DNA of 64,000 nucleotides. It comes from Flavihumibacter stibioxidans (lineage in GTDB: Bacteria; Bacteroidota; Bacteroidia; Chitinophagales; Chitinophagaceae). Below, piece after piece: positions 41,836-50,714 of this stretch. The notes beneath the pieces are model-generated. The model saw nothing but the letters and a program-made list of their open reading frames with translations, did not search any database and was not told where the DNA came from. Each line of letters begins with the position of its first letter. The first letter of the stretch is position 1. The position numbers were made by a program, and so were the translations under genes. Where the stretch lies: assembly GCF_014332695.1 (NCBI RefSeq), contig NZ_MBUA01000012.1, positions 801,858 through 865,857 of the forward strand. Reading direction: 5' to 3'.

Positions 41836-43854
41836 TTAAAAGCTGAATTGGATATTTGTCCAGACACTCCTGCCCACGCCATTTATACCGGAACCATGCG
41901 TACGGTAGTCCTCGTTTAAAATGTTTTGCAGACCGGCATTCAGGCGGATACTTTTAAACTGAAGTCCGGCATAAAGATTCAGCACCTTCCATCCGGGCGT
42001 ACCCCCTGCGGGAATACGGTTGTCCTCCTTATCGCCCTGGGCCAGGCGATCCTGTTTGCCGGCATACAACCATTCACCTGAAACATGCCAGGCCGATTTT
42101 GTATAACTGGCCAGCACCCTTCCATGAACCGGCGGAATCCTCCGCATGGGTTCTTTACTGGTTTTATTCTCACCATAGTTGTAGGCAATATTTCCGGAAA
42201 CCTGCAAACCCGATAAAGGCCGGTAAGCAAGCGTTGCTTCCATACCCCAGATATAACCTTCCTGGGTATTTTCCTTTCTGTAAACAGGATAGCCATTAAT
42301 TGAATCGCCGGCCATCCGAACCCTTGTAATAAGGTCATTGAGTTTCATGTAAAAGAATGTTGCCGCGCCGGAAAGTTTTGCGGTCTGGAACTTGTATCCC
42401 AGCTCGGCATTCATTGATTTTTCCGGGCGAAGGCTGGCTGTAGGGACCTCATATCGGAAATCCACAATACCCAGTGTTCCCATATCATCCACATTCGGTG
42501 CACGGTAACCGTTACTAACCGAAGTGAAAATCTTATGGTTTTTATCGATATGGTACATCAGCGCTGCATTCCCCACCAGGGCCGAAGGCTGGATGGACAC
42601 TTCTCCCAATGAAGTATCTGTCAGGCTGATATTGAAAATATTCAAACGTGCGCCGAGTTCAGCGCTGAAGCGGTTCCATTCCAGGTGATGCAGGCTGTAA
42701 ATCGAATAGTTGCCATATTTCGCACCATCGGGGTAAAGGCCGCGAAGTGATTTCACCGATCCGGTTAGCTCGTTGATATCATTCCGGGAACTGCTAACCC
42801 TGTCGTGATACAATTCCACCCCCGAATTGGCGGTCCACCTTTTTGAGACAACACTGTAGATATCAGCAGTCAGTCCCAGGGTATTCACTTCATCGCGTTC
42901 CCGCCTCATGGTGCTGCCATTGTTTTTTATGCTGGCCCGCCCCTCAATACTGTTTTGCCAGGAAGCTGTAATGCTGACCTGTCGCAGCATCGCATGTTTA
43001 CCTGCTGTTTCAAGTTTCGCATAGTTCAGCATACGCTGCTGGGGATCGGTCTCATTGATCCGGAAGTTTTCCAGCACAACCTTATGGTAAACCGGAACAT
43101 ACGACTGCCGTAGGAACTGGTGGGCAATGGTTAAGCCTGTATGATCAGATAATTTAAATTTCAGTTTGGCATCCCAGGCATGTTCATCATACCCTGAGGG
43201 GGATTGCATTCCCGTGGTATCACCACCCACCAGGTCACCGAAATGCCTGACTGTAACACCCACCATCGCCGCCATATTTTTGCCGGAATACTGAACTTCT
43301 CCCCTTCCTGTCTGCTCCATGCCGGTACTCATCAGTTTGCCCATTGCTGAACCGCTCCAACGATTACCATCAACCGAAAATTCCGGTTCCTTCGTGAACA
43401 CCTGGATCACCCCGCCCAGGGCGTCGGAACCATATTGAACGGAACCCGTTCCCTTGGCCACTTCCATGCGGCCAATGCTGAACGCGTCAATAGTATTCAG
43501 GTACTGATTGGGACCATACCGGAAAGTGGCATTGTTCAGCCGGATACCATCCACCAGGATCAGCAGCTGGTTGCCAGTGAGCCCCCTCACGAAAGGTGAT
43601 CCGCCGCCATGGTTGGTCTTCTGTACAAATACGCCGTTGAGTCCCTGCAGTGCTTCGGGGGTCGTGCGCGGCTGGTACACGCTGATGTATTTACTGCCGG
43701 CGGTTTCCACGAGGTAAGGTACTTTCAGGAGAGCCGATGATTTCCGCTGGGAGGTAATGACCACTTCACTCAGTTCCCTGGCTGTACTGTCTTCCTGTGC
43801 CAGCGCCGGCCACATCACCAGGCCCATTAATCCCGTAACTACAATTCTTTTCAT
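41836..43854 (-). CDS. TonB-dependent outer-membrane receptor
   Basis: This 672-residue receptor has a signal peptide (VVTGLMGLVMWPALAQ), a TonB-box region near LSEVVITSQRK, a plug (EALQGLNGVFVQKTN, GNQLLILVDGIRLN, GSVQYGSDALGGVIQV) and a 22-strand-type barrel ending in a Phe (SVWTNIQFSF). It is not a SusC type; it resembles siderophore- or small-molecule receptors. It overlaps the phosphoesterase gene at 43854 by one base. By context it may import a phosphonate, phosphoester or metal needed by the pathway. Confidence 0.93.
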   Translation of the reverse strand: MKRIVVTGLMGLVMWPALAQEDSTARELSEVVITSQRKSSALLKVPYLVETAGSKYISVYQPRTTPEALQGLNGVFVQKTNHGGGSPFVRGLTGNQLLILVDGIRLNNATFRYGPNQYLNTIDAFSIGRMEVAKGTGSVQYGSDALGGVIQVFTKEPEFSVDGNRWSGSAMGKLMSTGMEQTGRGEVQYSGKNMAAMVGVTVRHFGDLVGGDTTGMQSPSGYDEHAWDAKLKFKLSDHTGLTIAHQFLRQSYVPVYHKVVLENFRINETDPQQRMLNYAKLETAGKHAMLRQVSITASWQNSIEGRASIKNNGSTMRRERDEVNTLGLTADIYSVVSKRWTANSGVELYHDRVSSSRNDINELTGSVKSLRGLYPDGAKYGNYSIYSLHHLEWNRFSAELGARLNIFNISLTDTSLGEVSIQPSALVGNAALMYHIDKNHKIFTSVSNGYRAPNVDDMGTLGIVDFRYEVPTASLRPEKSMNAELGYKFQTAKLSGAATFFYMKLNDLITRVRMAGDSINGYPVYRKENTQEGYIWGMEATLAYRPLSGLQVSGNIAYNYGENKTSKEPMRRIPPVHGRVLASYTKSAWHVSGEWLYAGKQDRLAQGDKEDNRIPAGGTPGWKVLNLYAGLQFKSIRLNAGLQNILNEDYRTHGSGINGVGRSVWTNIQFSF

Positions 43855-46331
43855 TATTTCTTCTCTTCTTTAATCTGTAAAAATGCGCTTCGCCTTGGCG
43901 CAGGCATTTCACTGTGTTCTCCTTTTACCGCCTTCCAGATCACTTCACTGAAAACGAGATCCGGTATGGCATCTTCCTTTGAAAAATCGAATGCCGCGCT
44001 TTTTACTGCGCTGGGGGTATTGGCCACATTTTTATCGTTCAGGTCCACATTGGAAGGCACTGATACAAACCCTGTGGGGTCAGTGGTTTTGCTGAAGCAC
44101 CGCCACATTGGTGTGGCTGCCGCATCATACTGGCTCATGGGCGGAAGGCCCAGGATCAGTTCAATGGTGCGCAACATGGAAGAGGTACTGTACATGGTAT
44201 GGTCAATAAAATTCCGCTTTACATAACCCCCTGCCACATACGCAGTGGTGCGGTGCGCGTCTACATGGTCGGGACCGTTCTGTGCATCATCTTCCACGAT
44301 AAAGACAACACTCTGGTTCCAGATCGGGCTTTTGGACAAATGCTCCACGAACAGACCTACCGCCCAGTCGTTGTCTGCCACATGGGCAAAAGGCGTAGGC
44401 CTTCCGATCCGCTGCCCCTCGGTATGGTCATTGATGAAACGAAGTGAATTGAATTGCGGAACAGCGTTTACTGCTACCAGTGAGTCAAACTCCCGGCGCC
44501 ACTGGTAAAAACGGGTGGTATCACGTACACGCTCATCCCAGCTGGTGAAGTAGGGACAAAAATTTCCTTCCAGTACCGGGATATTTGCCTTGTAGTCGTC
44601 CGCAAATTCGCCATAGGTCCGGAAACTCACCCCCGCCCGTTTGCAGTAATCCCAGATAAATCCTTTGGTGGGATTGGCGATGGCGCGATTTCCCTCGCCG
44701 TCATAAAAGCCGCCGCGGCCACCGTAATTGGTAGGCCAGGTTTTTTCCAGGTAATCCGTGGCCCCGGCAGCCAGACTCCAGTTATGCCCGTCGGCGCTCA
44801 CTTCACTGTCCACATAAAAATTATCGAGCAATACAAACTCTTTCGCCAGCTTATGCTGGTTGGGCGTAATGCGCTCGCCAAAGAGCAGGAGACTGGTGTC
44901 ACCATTACCGCCCGGCATATCAGACAACACCTGGTCATAAGTGCGGTTCTCCTTGATAATGTAAAACACATGTTTAATGGGGGAAGGATCACCGACTTTC
45001 ATCGGGATGGGATTGCCCGGTTCACCCGCAGCCAGCAGTTCACCTTCCTTTGAATAGGGTGTGTTCGTGTATACGGCTTTTGAATAGGCACCCAGCGTTA
45101 TAGCATCGGGCTGGTCTATTACCGACAAGGTTCCCTTCATGAGTCCGGCAATGTATTGCACCTCCTGCGCAGATTTGGAAGTATCGCCCTGCTGGTAGGT
45201 TACCTGTTGCTTTTTCGCAATGGGATTTGGACCGCGGGGATTGGCGAAGGACGAGAAGCCCTTTCCATTGGCAACAAAGATTCTGTTACCGGTCACTTTT
45301 ACATTGGTAGGATACCAGCCCACAGGGATGAAGCCCACGGAACGGGAACGACCCGGTTCGCTTACGTCAAAAACAGCGAGACAGTTATTTTCAGCATTGG
45401 CTACATAGAGGGTCTTTTCATCAGTCGATAAAGCCACACCATTTGTAGCAGAGCCCTCGGGTGCATCGGGATACAGGGCGGCATTCAGCACTTCGATCAC
45501 TTTCCAGCCTTTTACATCCACAACGGAAACACTGTTGTCATTGGAATTGGCCACGTACATGGTTGCGCCGTCTTTCGACAGTACCAGTTCATTGGGATGA
45601 TTCCCCACTTCCAGTGATCTTTTAATCTGCTGCCTGCGTACATCGTATTCCAGGATCTTTGCGCCTCCCCATAGGGAAATGAACAGGGAGCGATGGTCAC
45701 GCGACAACACGCTGGCATAAGCCTCGGCTCCCAGGGGAATAATCTTCCTGGTCTCCTTGCTTCGAAGGTCAATACAATACAGGCTATTGTTCTCCTTTGT
45801 CACCACATACATTTCATTACGTTTGTGGTTCAGCGTTATGCCGGCAGGGGAAACCTGTTCCGGCCATTTTTTCCCGAGTATTATGCTGTCGCGTAATACC
45901 AGCCGGTCGTTGTTCAGTTCGTACTGAAGAATCCAGTTGTCATTGCCACCGCTGGCATACAGGTATTTTTCATCTTCACTGAAAGCCAGTCCGTACCAGG
46001 ATTTTGGAACCATTACCTGGTGCAGTAACCGCTCGTTCACCGGGTCGATGAGCTGGATGCTCTGCACGCTCTGGCCATTGTTGGTGGCCGCCATATACCG
46101 CCCCGATGAAGATACAACCAGGTTCAGTGGCAGGTCACCCAGGGGAAGCGATCTGCCCGCAGGCGAGAGCTGCCAGCCATTGGGCAGCAGGACCCTTTTC
46201 TGATCCAGTTCCTGCACTATTGCAGCTTCTGCTTTAACATCTGATTTGCCGGCAACATCCGGTTGCTGACCGTAAACCGGTACAATGGCTGTTGACAGGC
46301 AGGCGATGGCCAACCCAATACTTGTTCTCAT
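43854..46331 (-). CDS. YVTN beta-propeller plus phosphoesterase (PF04185-like) protein
   Basis: This 825-residue exported protein has a signal peptide (GLAIACLSTAIVPVYGQ), a seven-bladed YncE-type propeller (about 45-400, repeats such as TMYVANSNDNSVSVVDVKGW and KTLYVANAENNCLAVFDV) and a phosphoesterase domain (about 450-780). Metal-site motifs are HVFYIIKENRTYDQVL, DSEVSADGHNWS and VEDDAQNGPDHVDAHR. The enzyme would hydrolyse phosphate mono- or diesters in the periplasm. It is a paralogue of the next gene upstream and lies between it and a TonB receptor. Confidence 0.88.
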   Translation of the reverse strand: MRTSIGLAIACLSTAIVPVYGQQPDVAGKSDVKAEAAIVQELDQKRVLLPNGWQLSPAGRSLPLGDLPLNLVVSSSGRYMAATNNGQSVQSIQLIDPVNERLLHQVMVPKSWYGLAFSEDEKYLYASGGNDNWILQYELNNDRLVLRDSIILGKKWPEQVSPAGITLNHKRNEMYVVTKENNSLYCIDLRSKETRKIIPLGAEAYASVLSRDHRSLFISLWGGAKILEYDVRRQQIKRSLEVGNHPNELVLSKDGATMYVANSNDNSVSVVDVKGWKVIEVLNAALYPDAPEGSATNGVALSTDEKTLYVANAENNCLAVFDVSEPGRSRSVGFIPVGWYPTNVKVTGNRIFVANGKGFSSFANPRGPNPIAKKQQVTYQQGDTSKSAQEVQYIAGLMKGTLSVIDQPDAITLGAYSKAVYTNTPYSKEGELLAAGEPGNPIPMKVGDPSPIKHVFYIIKENRTYDQVLSDMPGGNGDTSLLLFGERITPNQHKLAKEFVLLDNFYVDSEVSADGHNWSLAAGATDYLEKTWPTNYGGRGGFYDGEGNRAIANPTKGFIWDYCKRAGVSFRTYGEFADDYKANIPVLEGNFCPYFTSWDERVRDTTRFYQWRREFDSLVAVNAVPQFNSLRFINDHTEGQRIGRPTPFAHVADNDWAVGLFVEHLSKSPIWNQSVVFIVEDDAQNGPDHVDAHRTTAYVAGGYVKRNFIDHTMYSTSSMLRTIELILGLPPMSQYDAAATPMWRCFSKTTDPTGFVSVPSNVDLNDKNVANTPSAVKSAAFDFSKEDAIPDLVFSEVIWKAVKGEHSEMPAPRRSAFLQIKEEKK

Positions 46332-46333
46332 GG

Positions 46334-49045
46334 CTATTTATTTTCCTGTTGGTAATGATCGGTCCTTTGTTCTTCCTCATTATCCATTTCCGGTCCCTGC
46401 ATGATCTTACGCCAGTCTATCTCCTTATTGTAGCGCTTCATCGCCCTGGCGGGATCGAATACGCGTTTGTCAGGAAGTACCAGGTTATACGGTTTGAAAT
46501 CCGGCTTGTCGGTAAAGAAATCCTGCAGCAAAGACGCGGTAATATCATATTGGTTTACATAACGGATTCCCAGGATATTGTAGATCACTTTCAGTATGGA
46601 ACCGAAATTGGCGTGGTGGTTTGACACATATCCGCGTTTCACATATGGGCCCGCCATCATCAGCACACTGCGGTGCGCATCGATATGGTCCACTCCGCCC
46701 TGGGGATCATCTTCCGTAATGATCACCAGCATATTTTTCCAATAGGGTGTGCGGGATAAAAAGTGCAGGATCCTTCCGGTGGCGAGGTCATTGTCGGCCA
46801 TATAGGAATGCACATAGGGATAACCGTCATCCGGCCTGGGTCCGGCACCATGGTCATTCGGCAGCATCACACTGATGAAGGATGGCATGCTGTCTTTGCC
46901 GTTCAGCCACAATCTGGTGAACTCATTTTCAAACTGGTCCATCCGGAACTGGTCGGGGATATTGGTATTATAACCGGCGAAATTATGACTGGTACGGCTC
47001 CAGAGCGCCTTTTGCATGGGCACCATTACACCGTGCGCCGCACCTGTGAGGGTGTCATCCCAGTCTTCCCTGACATGTGCCGTTTCATTCGCCTGTCCAA
47101 AGTTATAAAAAGAAACCTTGTGCCTTTCCAGTGCTTCCCAGAGTCCGCCGATTTCGGCATAATCCTCGGGGTCGATGCTGCCCGTGGATCCCGGGAACCG
47201 CCTGCCAGGTGCCTCAGAGAAAATTTTCGCGGATTTACTTACACTGGAATTGGTTTCCACCCATTCATTCGGTATCACGCCCACCATCCAGTGGTGGCCA
47301 TGTATCGAGGCATCGCTGTCACAATAGAAGTTATCGCTGTAGGCAAACTCTGTGGCCATTTTGGAATGGTTGGGCATTACATCCGCGTTGCGGAGGGTGT
47401 CCTGTTTTCCATAAACGGTAACATCCTTTCCATACCGTGCAAGGGTGGGATCCCCCTTACCAGTCTTCAGTTGTCCCAACACTTCGTCATACGTGCGGTT
47501 CTCCTTGGTGATATACACCACGTGTTTGATGGGTGATCCATACAGTCCGGGCAGGGGTGGCAGGGGATTGTTTGTGAGGGGAGCCGCCACTTCGCGGAAG
47601 GTATTCTCCTTAACCACCTTCGTGTGATTGGCCAGTTCCTGGGCATTGGGCACTTTGATTTTCTGGAAAGTAGCCAGCTGGATATCTCCCACATAAGTTC
47701 CCTGAACGGGTCGCACAAATCCCTGTCCGCCATTAGGGCCGGCGCCGTATCCGCGTGCACTGATCACATACAATTCCTTTTCATCCTTTGAAAGCCTTAC
47801 CCTTGCCGGTCCCCAGCCCGCGGGAATCAGGCCTTTGGTGGTATGTTTCTCCGCATCGATCACGGCTACGGCATTCATTCCGAGCAATGCCACATAAAGG
47901 GTCTTTTCATCTTTGCTAAGTGTAATGCCAAAGGGAACGGATCCCCTGTAGCGATCGATCCGCTGATCCACTTTAATGGGGATATGGGTAACGATTTTGT
48001 GTAACCGATAATCAATAACTGCAATATTATCGTTGGTGGCATTGGTAACATAGGCGTACTTTTTTCCTACTGCGATGGAGTTGGGACTGGCACCACCCAC
48101 CACTTCGGCATCTTCCACCATCTGCCCGAGTTGCATTCCGGTCTTGAGGCGATGTACCACTTTATTGGTAGCGAGATCAATCGCGTACACACTCATTGCT
48201 TCGGGTGAATGCGGGCTGCCGACTCCGGGAATCTTTTTCCCGTCTATCACGGTTCCTTCGATGGATTCTTTGGTGTCGTTTCCATAAGGATGCCAGTTGA
48301 TCATAAGGGAGTCATAGTTGGCCGGCGTGGCGCCTTCTATTAACGGATATGAATACATACCGACATTGGCCACAAAAGCCAGTTTATTATCCGGGCTCAT
48401 GCTGATACCAAATGGCTGCCGGCCGGTAGGAATGGAGGCCTTGATCTTTTTGGTGGCAAGGTCGATCCGCACCATCCGGAAATTACCACGGTCCAGCACC
48501 AGCAATTCCTTTCCTGCAGCATTGTACACCAGGTCGGAGGTGAAACTGTCATCATATTTTTTTCCGTTCACCGTACCGTTTAAAGAGATAGAATCCAGGC
48601 GCTGCAGGCGTTCTGTGTCGTATACGATCACCGCACCATTGTCACCGCCGCTGAGGTAGATGGTCTTTGAATCGGGGCCAAACGCCACACCAAGGAAAGA
48701 GCCCTTCGATAAGGGACTCTTGATTTTTCCATCATAATCGGGCACCCGGAAATTCCCCAGGGTTGCCAGGTCAATGATGGTAAATACGCCATTGTGCAGG
48801 GTAACGGCTTTTTTCCCGTCCGGTGAAACCACCAGTCCGAACGGGTCATGCGTTATTCGGATGGTTTTTCCGGCAGGCCTGATCCAGCGGCCACTGGGCA
48901 GTACACTGGTTCCGGCCGTATCTATTTTGCTGTATTGTTCTGATCCGGGAACGACCAGCATGGTCTGTTGCTGGGCTTTCGCTGGTACAAATAAACCGGT
49001 GGCTGCCAATAAGGAAGCCACTACAGGAAGGATGTTTGATTTCAC
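46334..49045 (-). CDS. YVTN beta-propeller plus phosphoesterase (PF04185-like) protein, second paralogue
   Basis: This 903-residue protein has the same two-domain layout as its downstream neighbour: signal peptide (LPVVASLLAATGLFVPAKAQ), a propeller with YVTN-type repeats (KKYAYVTNATNDNIAVIDYR, TLYVALLGMNAVAVIDAE) and a phosphoesterase with HVVYITKENRTYDEVLGQ, YCDSDASIHGHHWM and ITEDDPQGGVDHIDAHR. It is longer, with extra blade insertions. Only 2 bp separate the two genes. Two such enzymes in one import operon suggest that phosphoester groups are removed before or during uptake. Confidence 0.88.
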   Translation of the reverse strand: MKSNILPVVASLLAATGLFVPAKAQQQTMLVVPGSEQYSKIDTAGTSVLPSGRWIRPAGKTIRITHDPFGLVVSPDGKKAVTLHNGVFTIIDLATLGNFRVPDYDGKIKSPLSKGSFLGVAFGPDSKTIYLSGGDNGAVIVYDTERLQRLDSISLNGTVNGKKYDDSFTSDLVYNAAGKELLVLDRGNFRMVRIDLATKKIKASIPTGRQPFGISMSPDNKLAFVANVGMYSYPLIEGATPANYDSLMINWHPYGNDTKESIEGTVIDGKKIPGVGSPHSPEAMSVYAIDLATNKVVHRLKTGMQLGQMVEDAEVVGGASPNSIAVGKKYAYVTNATNDNIAVIDYRLHKIVTHIPIKVDQRIDRYRGSVPFGITLSKDEKTLYVALLGMNAVAVIDAEKHTTKGLIPAGWGPARVRLSKDEKELYVISARGYGAGPNGGQGFVRPVQGTYVGDIQLATFQKIKVPNAQELANHTKVVKENTFREVAAPLTNNPLPPLPGLYGSPIKHVVYITKENRTYDEVLGQLKTGKGDPTLARYGKDVTVYGKQDTLRNADVMPNHSKMATEFAYSDNFYCDSDASIHGHHWMVGVIPNEWVETNSSVSKSAKIFSEAPGRRFPGSTGSIDPEDYAEIGGLWEALERHKVSFYNFGQANETAHVREDWDDTLTGAAHGVMVPMQKALWSRTSHNFAGYNTNIPDQFRMDQFENEFTRLWLNGKDSMPSFISVMLPNDHGAGPRPDDGYPYVHSYMADNDLATGRILHFLSRTPYWKNMLVIITEDDPQGGVDHIDAHRSVLMMAGPYVKRGYVSNHHANFGSILKVIYNILGIRYVNQYDITASLLQDFFTDKPDFKPYNLVLPDKRVFDPARAMKRYNKEIDWRKIMQGPEMDNEEEQRTDHYQQENK

Positions 49046-49069
49046 GGTTATCGATTGGTTGTGCTAAAA

Positions 49070-49099
49070 GGAAAAGCGAAACTCCTGAAAGTTTCGCTT
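49070..49099 (-). terminator. Hairpin between susD and the phosphoesterase genes
   Basis: AAGCGAAAC (49074-49082) and GTTTCGCTT (49091-49099) form a 9-bp stem. On the minus strand it is followed by TTCCTTTT. It probably acts as a partial terminator that raises susC/susD expression over the downstream genes. Confidence 0.65.
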
Positions 49100-49124
49100 A
49101 ACCATTATTAAATATTCAAGAACT

Positions 49125-50687
49125 TTATTTGATCAGCCACATGGCGCCGTTAATGGAATCATCGCCGCCAAATTGTGCAGTAACTGCTGCATTCCAGTTG
49201 TCACCATTGGTGGTTCTTTCAGAGGAAGGATACTGGAAGCGTTTGGGAATTGCACCGCTATTGCCGGTTCCCACCCCAACAGAAAACTCAGGCACACCGG
49301 TTCTCCTCCAGTTGAAAAATGCTTCCCACCCTGAATTCTGGAAAAAGGCCAGGTATTTCTGCAGCAGGATCTGTTTCAGTCCGTCTGCGTTATCACCCTT
49401 GTATTTCACAGAGGCCTGGGTGTAATAAACACCATCAAAATCAAATGGGATGGTATAATTGGTATTCTTATACACTTTTGAAATTGTACCTGCAGCATCC
49501 ACGGGAATGCCATAAAAACGAAGGGAAGCTTTGATTCCATTCTTATACCAGCTTTCGGCATCGCCGGTTATCCATCCAAGATTGATCGCTTCTGCGATGT
49601 TGAAACACATTTCAGGATATCCGATGATAATGCCCGATTCCCCAATATAGGAGCTGTAGTAACGCGACCTGCTTCTTACTGAATATTCTGCGTCTTCCGC
49701 ATTGGACATTTTACTGGACATATTTGCCAGGTCTTCTCCGGAAGGAGCGCCTACATAGGCAGTAATATCAGCAGGGGACTTGCCATTGGTATTGATCTGC
49801 TTTGTAGCAGGTTCAGCGGTTATATATGCCCGTGGGTCCTTCAGTCCGACCAGGTTGTTAAGGTAAGTGGCCGACATATTGTACCTGGTGGCATCGAATC
49901 CAAGGTTATCGGGATTTGAGGGATACTTATTGACAGTTGAATAGATATACTGCATGTTATCAGACATGCTTTCCATCAATGGGTATTTGATCTTGTTTCC
50001 AATGATCTCTGCAAACTGTGCTTTGACGTTCAGGCCGGATTCAGCAGCCTTCTTACTCAGGGAGATGAGCACCCTGAGCCTGAAAGTATTCACAACCTTC
50101 TGCCATTTCTTAAGGTCGTTGTTGAAATAGATATCACCATCCAGCACCCTGTCGCCTGCAGCGATCAGTTGTGTCAGTTCGGTATTGGCGGTTTCGAGCC
50201 AGGCAAGTATCTGAATGAACACATCCTTCTGGCTATCGTAAACCGGCTTGTCATTTTCCAAACCCTTCAAAGCCTCTTTCAGCGGGAGGTCACCCATCAG
50301 GCTGGTCATGCGGTAGTAGAAAAAGGCGCGCTGAAATTTCCCTATCGCTGCATAGGCATTCACTTCGGGAAGACCCCTTTTAACGGCCTCTTCTTCCATC
50401 TTAACCACATTTTTAAGCGTGGTATAATTCATGGAACCGCCTGTCCAGTCATAACGCTGATCTCCATAGTAGTTATAATTACAGCAATCGAACTGGTTCC
50501 AGCGTGTCACATTACTCCATGGACGATCGCCGTTCATATCCGATGCAATGCCCCTGAAAACCAGGTCAGCACTAACACTTTCAGCACGGTTGGGATTGCG
50601 CTCATAATCTTCAAACTTCTTATTACAACCGGCAAGCATAATTGCAGATGCCATAATCGCCGGTGCAAATGTATTGATGAGTTTCAT
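49125..50687 (-). CDS. SusD/RagB-family outer-membrane lipoprotein
   Basis: This is a 520-residue surface lipoprotein from the ATG at 50687, with lipobox IMLAGC. It belongs to the SusD-like group with early NRAESVSADLVFRGIASDM and late FFNWRRTGVPEFSVGVGTGNSGAIPKRFQYP. It would cap the SusC barrel encoded 27 bp upstream and bind the ligand. As the operon contains phosphoesterases and PhnZ, the ligand may be a phosphorus-containing compound, not a plain glycan; that is inference. Confidence 0.93.
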   Translation of the reverse strand: MKLINTFAPAIMASAIMLAGCNKKFEDYERNPNRAESVSADLVFRGIASDMNGDRPWSNVTRWNQFDCCNYNYYGDQRYDWTGGSMNYTTLKNVVKMEEEAVKRGLPEVNAYAAIGKFQRAFFYYRMTSLMGDLPLKEALKGLENDKPVYDSQKDVFIQILAWLETANTELTQLIAAGDRVLDGDIYFNNDLKKWQKVVNTFRLRVLISLSKKAAESGLNVKAQFAEIIGNKIKYPLMESMSDNMQYIYSTVNKYPSNPDNLGFDATRYNMSATYLNNLVGLKDPRAYITAEPATKQINTNGKSPADITAYVGAPSGEDLANMSSKMSNAEDAEYSVRSRSRYYSSYIGESGIIIGYPEMCFNIAEAINLGWITGDAESWYKNGIKASLRFYGIPVDAAGTISKVYKNTNYTIPFDFDGVYYTQASVKYKGDNADGLKQILLQKYLAFFQNSGWEAFFNWRRTGVPEFSVGVGTGNSGAIPKRFQYPSSERTTNGDNWNAAVTAQFGGDDSINGAMWLIK

Positions 50688-50714
50688 ATTCGTTCTTTTT
50701 GTAATGATGGTCAA

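Noticed and set aside
41826-41882. Upstream extension of the PhnZ-like gene
   Set aside because: It would overlap the receptor coding end, and the key-residue numbering fits PhnZ when starting at 41825.
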